From Actinomycetota bacterium (GTDB lineage Bacteria; Actinomycetota; Thermoleophilia; RBG-16-64-13), in assembly GCA_012514635.1 (NCBI GenBank), contig JAAYZX010000059.1:1-47883 (forward strand): a stretch of DNA of 47,883 bases, read 5' to 3'. The notes under the pieces are model-generated. The model did no database searches, was not told where the DNA came from, and saw nothing but the letters and a program-made list of their open reading frames with translations. Both the position numbers and the translations under genes were made by a program. Each line of letters begins with the position of its first letter. Positions within the stretch are counted from its first letter, which is position 1. Shown one piece after another: positions 1 to 8,603 of the stretch.

Positions 1-181
1 CGGTTGCCGGTTGCTGTCGCCGGTCGTCGTCGGTTACCGCCGCTGATTGCCCCCGATAGTTGCTATTCCCTGCGCGCCCCCCAGTGTGCCGAGGCTTCAA
101 TGAGCTGCGCTGTGATACTCAAGAAATTGCATCTCCAAGCCGATTAACCAGATACGACCGATTCCGCCAAGGCTGGGTGAT

Positions 182-784
182 ATGATCGGCATGGAACTTG
201 TGGCACCCCCCGAACACCTCGTGGAGCCCACAGAGCATGAAATCAAGCTTCTGGCCATGCGCGCCGCGCGCAGTGACCCTGAGGCTTTCACGGCCCTGTA
301 CCGCATGTATTTCGCCCAAGTCTATACATTCATCAGTTTTCGTATCTCCGGCCATGAAGATACTGAAGACCTAGCGAATACGGTGTTCGAGAAGGCCCTG
401 GCCGCGATTGCACGGTACCAGCCCAAGCCCGCACAATTCTCCACCTGGCTCTACACCATCGCCAAGAACTGCATCATCGACCACTACCGCAAGCGACGCC
501 TTCCCGTTGACAGCGAGATGGAACCCGAGGACACGGCCCATCAGGACCCAGACGGAGACCCTGAGCTCCGCATGCTGATGGAGGAGCGCAAACGCACTCT
601 GCGGGAGGCGCTCCGTTATCTCACTTCGGATCAGCGCGAGGTAATTGAGTGCCGCTTCTTCTTCGAGCTCTCCGTTCAGGAGACGGCTATGGCCATGAAC
701 CGAACGGAGGGGGCCGTCAAGGCCCTTCAGTTTCGGGCGCTGGAGAACCTGCACCACCTACTCACGGAGGACGCGTTCAACTGA
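182..784 (+). CDS. ECF-type RNA polymerase sigma-70 family factor
   Basis: 200-aa ORF with region 2 (DPEAFTALYRMYFAQVYTFISFRI...EDLANTVFEKALAAIARYQP...FSTWLYTIAKNCIIDHYRKRR) and region 4 HTH (LTSDQREVIECRFFFELSVQETAMAMNRTEGAVKALQFRALENL). Start may be 182 or the in-frame ATG at 191. Confidence 0.93.
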   Translation: MIGMELVAPPEHLVEPTEHEIKLLAMRAARSDPEAFTALYRMYFAQVYTFISFRISGHEDTEDLANTVFEKALAAIARYQPKPAQFSTWLYTIAKNCIIDHYRKRRLPVDSEMEPEDTAHQDPDGDPELRMLMEERKRTLREALRYLTSDQREVIECRFFFELSVQETAMAMNRTEGAVKALQFRALENLHHLLTEDAFN

Positions 785-829
785 AGAGGGGAGACGGCCC
801 ACGAGTGATGGCCTCTAAGCCCTGAAGGG

Positions 830-1336
830 TCAAACTCCACCGGTCGCCTTAGAAAGATAGGTTTCAGTCCCGCAATACGGACACTTGACCAAGCCCTTCC
901 CCGCAAGCTCCACCGCACCTCCGCAGTTTGGGCATACCCCTTCCTTTATGTTGGCCGCCTCGGCAGAGACAAGCTCACCTTTCTCCCAGTTCACGTAGCC
1001 GGTGAAGAGGTCCTTTCCAATGAGATCATAAATATATTCGCGAATTTCGTCGCGGGTGGAGTCCGTTTCGATCGCCAAGTCGGCGACTCCCACCCGGCCG
1101 CGGGTCATCACCGAGTTCAGTATGGTGCGTTCCTTGTCCACCCTACTTTGCTCTTTTATCTCGCCCTTGGAACGAAGCAGCAGATATAGCCCTACCGCAA
1201 TGAATGGTAGACAGAAAAGCACAAATCCCAGTGTGACACCCGTCACCGACTTTCCGGAGGCCAGTCCAGAACCGAGCCAGATGCCGACACCCGCACCAAC
1301 CACAATCAGCACAATGCCCATGATTCTGCTCTGCAT
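830..1336 (-). CDS. Membrane protein with two N-terminal TM helices and a C-terminal zinc ribbon
   Basis: 168 aa; hydrophobic N-terminus, then a winged-helix-like stretch (NSVMTRGRVGVADLAIETDSTRDEIREYIYDLIGKDLF) and CPNCGGAVELAGKGLVKCPYCG. Confidence 0.8.
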   Translation of the reverse strand: MQSRIMGIVLIVVGAGVGIWLGSGLASGKSVTGVTLGFVLFCLPFIAVGLYLLLRSKGEIKEQSRVDKERTILNSVMTRGRVGVADLAIETDSTRDEIREYIYDLIGKDLFTGYVNWEKGELVSAEAANIKEGVCPNCGGAVELAGKGLVKCPYCGTETYLSKATGGV

Positions 1337-1362
1337 CGGGATGCTTCCTCCCTATGTTGGTC

Positions 1363-1398
1363 CGACGGCCGGGGGCCGCGTGCGGCCCCCGGCCGTCG
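1363..1398. terminator. GC-rich perfect hairpin (16-bp stem, 4-nt loop), candidate terminator or attenuator
   Basis: cgacggccgggggccg-cgtg-cggcccccggccgtcg, directly after the stop of the 1400-3238 gene and before the next operon gene. No clear U-tract. Confidence 0.6.
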
Positions 1399-1399
1399 C

Positions 1400-3238
1400 T
1401 TACCCCGCTCGGAACCCTCCTCCGCCACCACCACCGGAGAAGCCGCCACCAAAACCTCCACCTCCGCCCCCAAACGCTCCCCGTCCCGACCCCGAACTGG
1501 ACGGAGCCGAGGTCAAAGTATTGGAAACGTTGTTCAGCCCCGAGAACAAACTATCCGAAATGGAGTCAAGACTGAAACCGCCGCCGCCCATGGGAAGCGT
1601 CCCGTCGGTTGTTCCGCCCGCAGCGCGCCCGGTCCCGCTCAAACCGCCAGTATAAGTAGGGATGAAGACCGGATGGTACCAGGTAGGCGCGGGAACCTGC
1701 ATATCCTGGAACCTCCGCACCCAATCCTTCTCCACCCGGAACGCGATGGCGTAAGGAAGGTACTTCTCAAAGGTCTCTTTGGCCGAAGACATATCTTGGA
1801 AGCGGGTGAGGTCTCGTAGGTAGTTGCGAAACGCCTCCCACTTCTTTGTCTCTTCCGCCCCCTTCGCCGTACGCTGAGGCATTTTGGATGAGAAGACAAA
1901 AACGATGACTACCGACACAATGGAACCAAACGCCCAGTAACCCCAGCCGGCGATATCATACGTAGCCATAAGGAAACTGAGGCCTCCCAGCACAATCGCC
2001 GCGCCGATGGCTATGCTCACCCATCTCTGCCTAACCTTCTGCGGATTCCCATAGAAGAAGCCACGCGAAGTCACCTCGTTATAGATGGCGTTGCAAATGG
2101 GTTGAACGTGCTTATAGAAATGGTTCTTGAGCTCCTTAGTGCTCACGGAATCCTTGTCCTTGGAAAAAAGTGCGTTGGCCACCTTCAGCTCAAAGCCGCT
2201 CAGGTCAAACTCCTTGAGCTTCCGAAACGTCATAATCGATTTGGTGAACAACTTACCTTCTTTATCTTCCACCATGTCGATGTACCCGCGTCGTGCCAGA
2301 TCCACGATAGTGGCCGTCACCTCAGTGACATTCGCCTCCTCGTCGATCAGCGCGCCGGCCAGGCCGGGTGACAGATCAGACGGCGGTTCGGACACATATT
2401 TGGCGTGCGCCCCTGATGGGTCGTCGCGTCCGCGCTTCCGCCAGATAAGAAGCATACCTAAGAATACCGCAATCGGCAGTACAAAGCCCGCCCGCGGGAC
2501 CACAGCCGCAAGAACCCGCTTAAACGTCCACTCAAAGTTGACGACACCTTTGGGGAAACCCACAACCACCCAGTAGTTCGTGTGAGGAGGAACCAGACCC
2601 GCTTCAAAAACCGCCTCACCCGCAGCCGGCGTACTGTAGTCTCGGTCTACGGAGGAACCGGTATTGAGAGCTACAGTCATTTGCTCAGGAGGAACCGGTT
2701 CCGGCAGCTTCACAGTAGCCCTGACACGACCGATAGGCACAGGAGTGTCGGCATCAAAGACATACCAGCGTAGCTCATCACCTTCATCAAAGAAGAACAC
2801 GGAACCCGACGCCCTATAGCGAAACACCCAAGTGGCAGACGCATCCGTCAAAGCAAAGTTGACCTTGATGATCCGGCTGTCTCCCTCCATGAAGGTCTCC
2901 CAGGTACCGGCTGCGCTTCCCTGGGGGAGAGGGCGGCCGTCCTGCAGCACCTCAATATCCGTTAGAGATTCCAGATTTTTAGTTGGGATGACCCTCCCCA
3001 CGTACGAATACGAGCCTTCGAAGGTAAAGGTGACCGTTTCCTCCACCCAAACGGAGCTGTTCTTCTGGACGTCGAGCACCACATCCATACTGTCGATGCG
3101 CCAAGATTTGGCTTGAGCCTCTGCGGTCGGTATCAAGATCAGCACGGCTACGGTCAAGAGCATAAGAAACATGAGCAGGCGGCGCCGCGATGCGGCGCCG
3201 CCTCCAAAACCACGATACGTTGACTTGAGCACAGTCAT
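1400..3238 (-). CDS. DUF2207-family membrane protein
   Basis: 612 aa; signal/TM start, WRIDSMDVVLDVQKNSSVWVEETVTFTFEGSYSYVGRVIP beta domain, TM segments, Gly-rich C-terminal tail (GGGGGFGGGFSGGGGGGGFRAG), typical of DUF2207. Confidence 0.88.
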   Translation of the reverse strand: MTVLKSTYRGFGGGAASRRRLLMFLMLLTVAVLILIPTAEAQAKSWRIDSMDVVLDVQKNSSVWVEETVTFTFEGSYSYVGRVIPTKNLESLTDIEVLQDGRPLPQGSAAGTWETFMEGDSRIIKVNFALTDASATWVFRYRASGSVFFFDEGDELRWYVFDADTPVPIGRVRATVKLPEPVPPEQMTVALNTGSSVDRDYSTPAAGEAVFEAGLVPPHTNYWVVVGFPKGVVNFEWTFKRVLAAVVPRAGFVLPIAVFLGMLLIWRKRGRDDPSGAHAKYVSEPPSDLSPGLAGALIDEEANVTEVTATIVDLARRGYIDMVEDKEGKLFTKSIMTFRKLKEFDLSGFELKVANALFSKDKDSVSTKELKNHFYKHVQPICNAIYNEVTSRGFFYGNPQKVRQRWVSIAIGAAIVLGGLSFLMATYDIAGWGYWAFGSIVSVVIVFVFSSKMPQRTAKGAEETKKWEAFRNYLRDLTRFQDMSSAKETFEKYLPYAIAFRVEKDWVRRFQDMQVPAPTWYHPVFIPTYTGGLSGTGRAAGGTTDGTLPMGGGGFSLDSISDSLFSGLNNVSNTLTSAPSSSGSGRGAFGGGGGGFGGGFSGGGGGGGFRAG

Positions 3239-3241
3239 CTC

Positions 3242-4384
3242 CTACGACGAAGTCCCACCTTGGCTCCCCTCGCCTGCTGGGGGTCCCTCAGGCGCAGGAG
3301 CGGAAGGAGATGCGGAAGCATCCTGAACGGGCGCTCCCAATTGCTGTCCACAGTTGGGGCAGAATTTGGAGGTGGCGGGCAGGGTAGTGCTGCATTTGGG
3401 GCAATTGATGGTGGCCTGAAGATTGTGTCCGCAGTTGGGGCAGAATTTGCCGTCCGCCGGTATGTCCGTGCCGCAATTGGGGCAGCGCATCTTCGGCTGA
3501 GCCCCCGAGGCCATAGCCTGCTGGAGCATACCGGGCAGCATCATGCCTAGACCTGCACCGGCGCCCAACCCCAGACCGGTCGCGGCTGCGCCACCCAGGT
3601 TCGTTCCGCCGCCCTCAGTGCCGCCTTCGCCACCGGCACCGATATTGCCGAGCGCTTGTGCGGCCTTGAACTGGAAGTAACGATCCATGCCGCCAACCGC
3701 CTCCATACCGGAGCGCTCGTCGATACGTTTCTGCACATCTTCGGGAGGTGTGATGGCGTTGATGATGAAGTCGGCAACCGAGAGACCGTACTGGTAGAAG
3801 TCATCTTTGGTGCGCGCCTTCAGACCGGCACCCAACTCATCGAAGTAACGCGGCAGATCCAATACCGAATCCAGATTCTCTCCCAATAGATCCGCCAGAC
3901 GTCCCACTATCACGCCGCGTAGGAAGTCCTCGATAGCGATGTTGGTGTAGATAGCCCTAGTTCCCACAAGTTTCTCGACGAAGAGCTTGGGGTCTACGAT
4001 TTGCATGGTATAGATACCGTGCGCGCGCAGGCGGATCATCTTGAACTCGGAATCCCGGAAAAGGATGGGCTCCGCCGTGCCCCACTTCAGATCCGTGAAC
4101 ACCGCTCGGTTGACGAAATAGACTTCCGAACGAAATGGTGAATCACCAAACAGAGGAGTGGTGATGAGTGCAGTTAGAAGAGGGATGTTGAGTGTGGTCA
4201 GCGTGTGGCGTCCGGGACCAAAGACATCCAATGCCTTACCGTCACGATAGAACACCGCCCACTGATTCTCTCGCACAATCATCTGCGAACCAATTTTGAA
4301 CTCACCGGATCCGTGCTCGGGAATACGGTGACACATCTCGTTGCCGGCTTGATCGATATACTCGATCAGATTCATGAGAGCCAT
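3242..4384 (-). CDS. SPFH/virion-core (YdjI-like) domain protein with C-terminal double zinc ribbon
   Basis: 380 aa; N-terminal SPFH-like sequence (NLIEYIDQAGNEMCHRIPEHGSGEFKIGSQMIVRENQWAVFYRDGKALDVFGPGRHTLTTLNIPLL) and two ribbons (CPNCGTDIPADGKFCPNCG; CPKCSTTLPATSKFCPNCG). Confidence 0.88.
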   Translation of the reverse strand: MALMNLIEYIDQAGNEMCHRIPEHGSGEFKIGSQMIVRENQWAVFYRDGKALDVFGPGRHTLTTLNIPLLTALITTPLFGDSPFRSEVYFVNRAVFTDLKWGTAEPILFRDSEFKMIRLRAHGIYTMQIVDPKLFVEKLVGTRAIYTNIAIEDFLRGVIVGRLADLLGENLDSVLDLPRYFDELGAGLKARTKDDFYQYGLSVADFIINAITPPEDVQKRIDERSGMEAVGGMDRYFQFKAAQALGNIGAGGEGGTEGGGTNLGGAAATGLGLGAGAGLGMMLPGMLQQAMASGAQPKMRCPNCGTDIPADGKFCPNCGHNLQATINCPKCSTTLPATSKFCPNCGQQLGAPVQDASASPSAPAPEGPPAGEGSQGGTSS

Positions 4385-4387
4385 ACG

Positions 4388-4903
4388 CTACCTCCCAGCG
4401 CCCGTGACGACGTGGTCGCGCTGGGCAAAGAATTCGTCCAATGCCTCCACACGCTCGTCCAGAATATCGATGTCCGCCCGCAAAGACGGGCTGTCCGCCC
4501 TTAAGGACTTGGCCAACTGCTCTATAGCCACAGCCGCCTCCTGAGCCTGTGCATCGAGCTGATAGATGCTGTCCAGGACACCCTGATCCACTTTGACCGC
4601 ATCAAACCATCCTGCGTAACCGTAATCTGCAAAAAGGAACCGATCCTTGACCGTTCTGAGCTTACGCGCCACCGTGTCCACAATCCCCAGAATATCGAGT
4701 TTGCCGCTGCGGCTGATGTCCAACTCCAGATTCTCTAGAGCCCGTCTACCGAACTCCAGACGTTCTGCCACGAAGGTCCGCTGGATCTTGTCGGCCTCCC
4801 GGCGCAACTCCTTCTGCTTGTACCCTTTGTAGCCGGGTACGCGTTCGGCGGCACGCTCGAACCAGTTCTTGCTCTCCTCGATCCTGGCTCCGATGTCACC
4901 CAT
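4388..4903 (-). CDS. Small soluble coiled-coil protein of unknown function
   Basis: 171 aa starting MGDIGARIEESKNWFERAAERVPGYKGYKQKELRREADKIQ. The ATG at 4903 fits operon spacing; the upstream part of the provided 4388-5269 ORF overlaps the 4920-5621 gene and is probably not translated. Confidence 0.78.
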   Translation of the reverse strand: MGDIGARIEESKNWFERAAERVPGYKGYKQKELRREADKIQRTFVAERLEFGRRALENLELDISRSGKLDILGIVDTVARKLRTVKDRFLFADYGYAGWFDAVKVDQGVLDSIYQLDAQAQEAAVAIEQLAKSLRADSPSLRADIDILDERVEALDEFFAQRDHVVTGAGR

Positions 4904-4919
4904 GAACCCTCCCTCTCGA

Positions 4920-5621
4920 TCACGCCACGAGTCCGTCGAACTCGCGCAACAAAAAGCGCCACCCCGAGTCTCGCACGTATCTCCTATCGTACACGGCGGG
5001 GAGAAAGAGCAGATCTCCTTCGCCGACGTCCACATGGTAATCGATCCGGCGCAGATCAATGCTACCCCGGTTCTCCACCGCCAGATACACATAATGGGCC
5101 ACCGCCTCGGCGTCACGGCGGCCCAGCACGACGGGAGACACCGTACCAAACCCCGGCCCTCCTTCGTCCTTCCCTGCATCCACAGAAACGACGCCTTCGT
5201 GCAAGAGAGACAATAAGGGAACCTCCCACGGAATCCTCTCCTCCAGAGAAAGCACAGGCTGTGCCTCAACCAAACCGGCTCCCAACTGTTGCACCACTAG
5301 GCGACCGAAGGCAAAGGCCGGCACATATAGAAACGGCGGACCAGGCGCCGCGGCACGTTTCACGCCATCCCACACATGCTCCGGTTGCGCTCCCGAACGC
5401 GTGTCCTTACTGCGAACCTCAACGCTCGCCGCAAATTGCCACACAGCCAGGTACCTCACCACCGGAGGAGGAGCCGATTTCGTAGTTAGTGACGCAGTCA
5501 ATGGTTTCAGTTCTACAAGCCGCTCTGCAGCCGCCTCGAACGCAAGACCGCAGGCCCGGCACAGATACACCACGGCATTTGGGGGAGCATCTAATCTCCC
5601 CCTGCACCGTGTGCATACCAT
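4920..5621 (-). CDS. Zinc-ribbon protein of unknown function
   Basis: 233 aa; N-terminal CTRCRGRLDAPPNAVVYLCRACGLAF; in operon context with short spacing. Confidence 0.75.
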   Translation of the reverse strand: MVCTRCRGRLDAPPNAVVYLCRACGLAFEAAAERLVELKPLTASLTTKSAPPPVVRYLAVWQFAASVEVRSKDTRSGAQPEHVWDGVKRAAAPGPPFLYVPAFAFGRLVVQQLGAGLVEAQPVLSLEERIPWEVPLLSLLHEGVVSVDAGKDEGGPGFGTVSPVVLGRRDAEAVAHYVYLAVENRGSIDLRRIDYHVDVGEGDLLFLPAVYDRRYVRDSGWRFLLREFDGLVA

Positions 5622-5631
5622 TTCTATAAGA

Positions 5632-6654
5632 TCAGTGGGAGAAGGGTGCGTGATATTCCACCTCTCGTATCAGACGAAACCGCCAATACACTCCAACCGT
5701 CAACGCCACGATCACTGCACCGACATAGACTACGATCTCCCTGGCGTTTTCCCAACCGGCCCAAACCCAAACTACCACTCCCAAGGCAGCAGCCAGCGCA
5801 ACATACGAGCCGAGGAGTACCACAATGCCCCGACGGTTGTCGGCGGGCGCGCGCGCTGAGTGAACGGTCCCGTATCTGCCATCAATTGTGATCTCGTACC
5901 GACGCCCCCTATACGTGTACTGCAAAAACCAGAAGGGATAGTAGAGGAGAACAATTGCTTCCCGAAGCAAGAAAAGTTTGACCGATCCTGCCGTCCCCAT
6001 GGGTGGTCTCAGGAATGCCCGCCGGGCATCTGCCATTACAAGCTCGCAATCGTCGTTGTTATCGAGAACCGCCGCGCCTTCTTCGAGTTCCCCGGCAGAA
6101 TACGGCAGCGCGAAATCGCGTCCAGAAACCTGCGGTCTACCTATTCCCAGCGCCGCCAGATCTGTGGCCGCTCGATAGAATCTCCTCTCCGTGAACAACC
6201 CCTCCTGGACGCCTTCTTCTATCATCTTGATAACGATGTACTCATCATCACCCTGACGGACCAACTCCTGTCGCGCTCTAAACTTGCGACCAAACTCCCA
6301 TCCTACAACGTACGCCTTGGCTTCCCAAATAGGAACATACAATAGATGGGCATCCACCACCACGGCTGAATCGATATCCGGAGGAGTGTCCGGGTTTTCC
6401 TGTAGCCACTTCTTGGCCAACCCTGCCGCACGAAGCCTCTCTACTCTCACTGGGAAATAGCGTCGAGGGACGCCTGGCGGCTGAGGGAGAAGGAAGGCAC
6501 TGCCGCAACGTAGGCACTCCAGCCTACGCTCTCCATCCTGTGCAGCCAGAGATCCCGCGCAGTTGGGGCACGATAACGAACGAAGCGCAGGGGGCACCAT
6601 CTGCGGCCTCCCTAAAGGCAATATCTCCACTGCCGACACCGGCGTTTCATCCAT
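5632..6654 (-). CDS. Zinc-ribbon membrane protein of unknown function
   Basis: 340 aa; CPNCAGSLAAQDGERRLECLRCGSAFLLP, LLYYPFWFLQYTYRGRRYEITIDG, and two C-terminal TM helices. Confidence 0.8.
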   Translation of the reverse strand: MDETPVSAVEILPLGRPQMVPPALRSLSCPNCAGSLAAQDGERRLECLRCGSAFLLPQPPGVPRRYFPVRVERLRAAGLAKKWLQENPDTPPDIDSAVVVDAHLLYVPIWEAKAYVVGWEFGRKFRARQELVRQGDDEYIVIKMIEEGVQEGLFTERRFYRAATDLAALGIGRPQVSGRDFALPYSAGELEEGAAVLDNNDDCELVMADARRAFLRPPMGTAGSVKLFLLREAIVLLYYPFWFLQYTYRGRRYEITIDGRYGTVHSARAPADNRRGIVVLLGSYVALAAALGVVVWVWAGWENAREIVVYVGAVIVALTVGVYWRFRLIREVEYHAPFSH

Positions 6655-7393
6655 ATCGACGCACCAGAAACATCACCAGAGGAAAGAGCCCGGCTCCTGT
6701 GACGACTATCGCTGTCAGCTTCAGAGCCAGGCCGGGAACGAACAATGCCTCCGAGAACAGGAGGGCAACCACCCCAGCTGCTATCACCCGTTCGCCTACG
6801 ATTTCGCGGCGTACGGGTCGCCGATTGGAAAGCGGGCTTCCACCTGCGGCCGGAATAACGCCCGAATACTGGTTACCTCGGTACGAATACTGCAAAGGAT
6901 AGTAGAGTCGTTTCTCGATCAGGATGTCGTGGACGCCCGCGTCGGCAGCCAATGGGTGAAGCGCGTCACGGACCAGCGAGGCATCCACCCAGTTGGGAAT
7001 CGGATCGGTTTCCGCAGTAGATCTCATGTCGGCCGGTACAGACGACAGCCGGACCATTTCAGGCGCCGACACCGGGTCCAGCGGCATCACCACATCTTTG
7101 TCCCTACGGCGCACGCGCAGGAAGGCGACAGATTCTGCCGGTCCCACGTACACCGTGCTGCGACCTGCTACGTCCGCAGCAAAAGTGGGGCCCGCCAGCC
7201 AGGCCAACGCCAGCTCGCGGGCCCCGTCATTACTAAACCTAGGGATTTCCTCCAAGTAGTGTAGAGGCACTCCCTCCTGTGCATGAAGAGTCGCCCCGCA
7301 CCATGAGCAGGAAAAAACGGTGGCATTCCGCGGCACGACCAATGGCGCTCCGCACTGCGGACAAGACGTACGCCGCACATCGTCCGATCCCAT
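6647..7393 (-). CDS. Zinc-ribbon membrane protein, apparent paralog of the neighbouring 5632-6654 product
   Basis: 248 aa; CPQCGAPLVVPRNATVFSCSWCGATL, RLYYPLQYSYRGNQYSGVIPA, and C-terminal TM helices; overlaps the downstream gene by 8 nt. Confidence 0.8.
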   Translation of the reverse strand: MGSDDVRRTSCPQCGAPLVVPRNATVFSCSWCGATLHAQEGVPLHYLEEIPRFSNDGARELALAWLAGPTFAADVAGRSTVYVGPAESVAFLRVRRRDKDVVMPLDPVSAPEMVRLSSVPADMRSTAETDPIPNWVDASLVRDALHPLAADAGVHDILIEKRLYYPLQYSYRGNQYSGVIPAAGGSPLSNRRPVRREIVGERVIAAGVVALLFSEALFVPGLALKLTAIVVTGAGLFPLVMFLVRRYG

Positions 7394-7399
7394 ACGCTT

Positions 7400-8530
7400 C
7401 TACTTGTAGCGTAGCAACGCCGCAATCCCACCCATATCGTGAAGCAGGTCCACCCGCTCCACAACTTCTACTTCCGCTCCTTGCAGTATGGCTTGACGTA
7501 CCGCTTCTCCCAGAATGTCATCCAAGTATATCGTTGGGCCGCCGCACGCCGGGCAGGCAGCCTCCTCTGTAACCCTAATCAAACCTTCCTGCATACACAT
7601 ACAACCCGGCGGACGATGGCCACGCTCCACCAGTAAAATCTGAACCTGTCCCAACGCCAGAGCCTGCATGGTCTGGTCGAACCCAGCGACACCTAGGCCC
7701 TGCGGACCCAATCCCTCGTGCACGCGCGTGACGAGCCGGCTCTGTTCGCCGATTCTGGCGTCGTATATGGCCTCTCGCGCCGCCACCAATAACTGGTTCA
7801 GGCTGGCCGACGCATCGCAAGGGATCTCCGCAACCACTTTCGCGTTGGTACGCGCCGGCAATTGTCTACAGAACTTGACCGCTATCTCGTGCTGTCCACA
7901 GATGGCCACGCGACGCACGCCTGTCTCTTCCAATAGCCTATCTAGTGCCTGGCCCACATCCTTGAAGTGCTGATCCACAAGAGACTCTTGGCGGGCGGCA
8001 GCGTAGTACTCCTTGACGGGAGCTTCGCCGGTCTCGCGATCACCCGAGCGGAGGTAGGGACCTTCGAAACTATCCTCCCGCGTCAGCTGCCACCAGTCCA
8101 CCAGGTAGATGCTGCTCTCGTCGCGGCTGACACGCACCACCAGAAAGGATTCCATCACGGCCATTGCATGGACCAACGGCCGGATGTATGGATGAGGTTC
8201 CACAATCAGCCGGTTCTGGAGGCGAAGTGGCAACTGAAGGTGTTCGAACACCCCTTGCGACCCGTCGGCTACCACCACTAGTCCCTGCGTCCGCTGCTCT
8301 ACCTCATAGTTGAGGACTTCCAGAACCCTCTGGAAGTCCTCCTCCAGAATACGTTTGTATTCTTTTTCAGGATTCCTCTCTTTGATGATTCGGTTGAACT
8401 CGCTATTCAGAAACGTAGGAGCCGTTTGACGCCAGTCGTCTAGACGACTGGTGGACAGGCTCACCGTGAGCATGAAGCCCCTCTCGTTATGGTAGGCGGC
8501 AAGCGTCTTGAGATAGTCTCTATCGATCAT
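7400..8530 (-). CDS. Bacterial eRF1-like (baeRF/Vms1-type) protein
   Basis: 376 aa; N-terminal LTVSLSTSRLDDWRQTAPTFLNSEFNRII, middle VRRVAICGQHEIAVKFCRQLP...KVVAEIPCDASASLNQLL, and an eRF1 domain-3-like end (CPACGGPTIYLDDILGEAVRQAILQGAEVEVVERVDLLHDMGGIAALLRYK). No GGQ motif seen. Confidence 0.75.
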   Translation of the reverse strand: MIDRDYLKTLAAYHNERGFMLTVSLSTSRLDDWRQTAPTFLNSEFNRIIKERNPEKEYKRILEEDFQRVLEVLNYEVEQRTQGLVVVADGSQGVFEHLQLPLRLQNRLIVEPHPYIRPLVHAMAVMESFLVVRVSRDESSIYLVDWWQLTREDSFEGPYLRSGDRETGEAPVKEYYAAARQESLVDQHFKDVGQALDRLLEETGVRRVAICGQHEIAVKFCRQLPARTNAKVVAEIPCDASASLNQLLVAAREAIYDARIGEQSRLVTRVHEGLGPQGLGVAGFDQTMQALALGQVQILLVERGHRPPGCMCMQEGLIRVTEEAACPACGGPTIYLDDILGEAVRQAILQGAEVEVVERVDLLHDMGGIAALLRYK

Positions 8531-8603
8531 TGACGGCCCTTTCCGGCATACGAGGTGACCAGGATGATTTGCGGAGCAACAGGCACCGCCCGGAGGGGAC
8601 GGC

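Noticed and set aside
1-100. Short cggttg/cggtcgtcg direct repeats at the window start, considered as a CRISPR or repeat array
   Set aside because: Repeats are too short and irregular, without spacer structure; no CRISPR array or cas gene seen anywhere.
1056-1655. 199-aa plus-strand proline-rich ORF
   Set aside because: Antisense of the Gly-rich tail of the DUF2207 gene and the 830-1336 gene; low complexity explained by the other strand.
4904-5269. Upstream part of the 4388-5269 minus-strand ORF (MRHSLCFLWRRGFRGRFPYCLS...)
   Set aside because: Overlaps the 4920-5621 zinc-ribbon gene in another frame, has random-looking composition, and the internal ATG at 4903 gives a sensible start with operon spacing.
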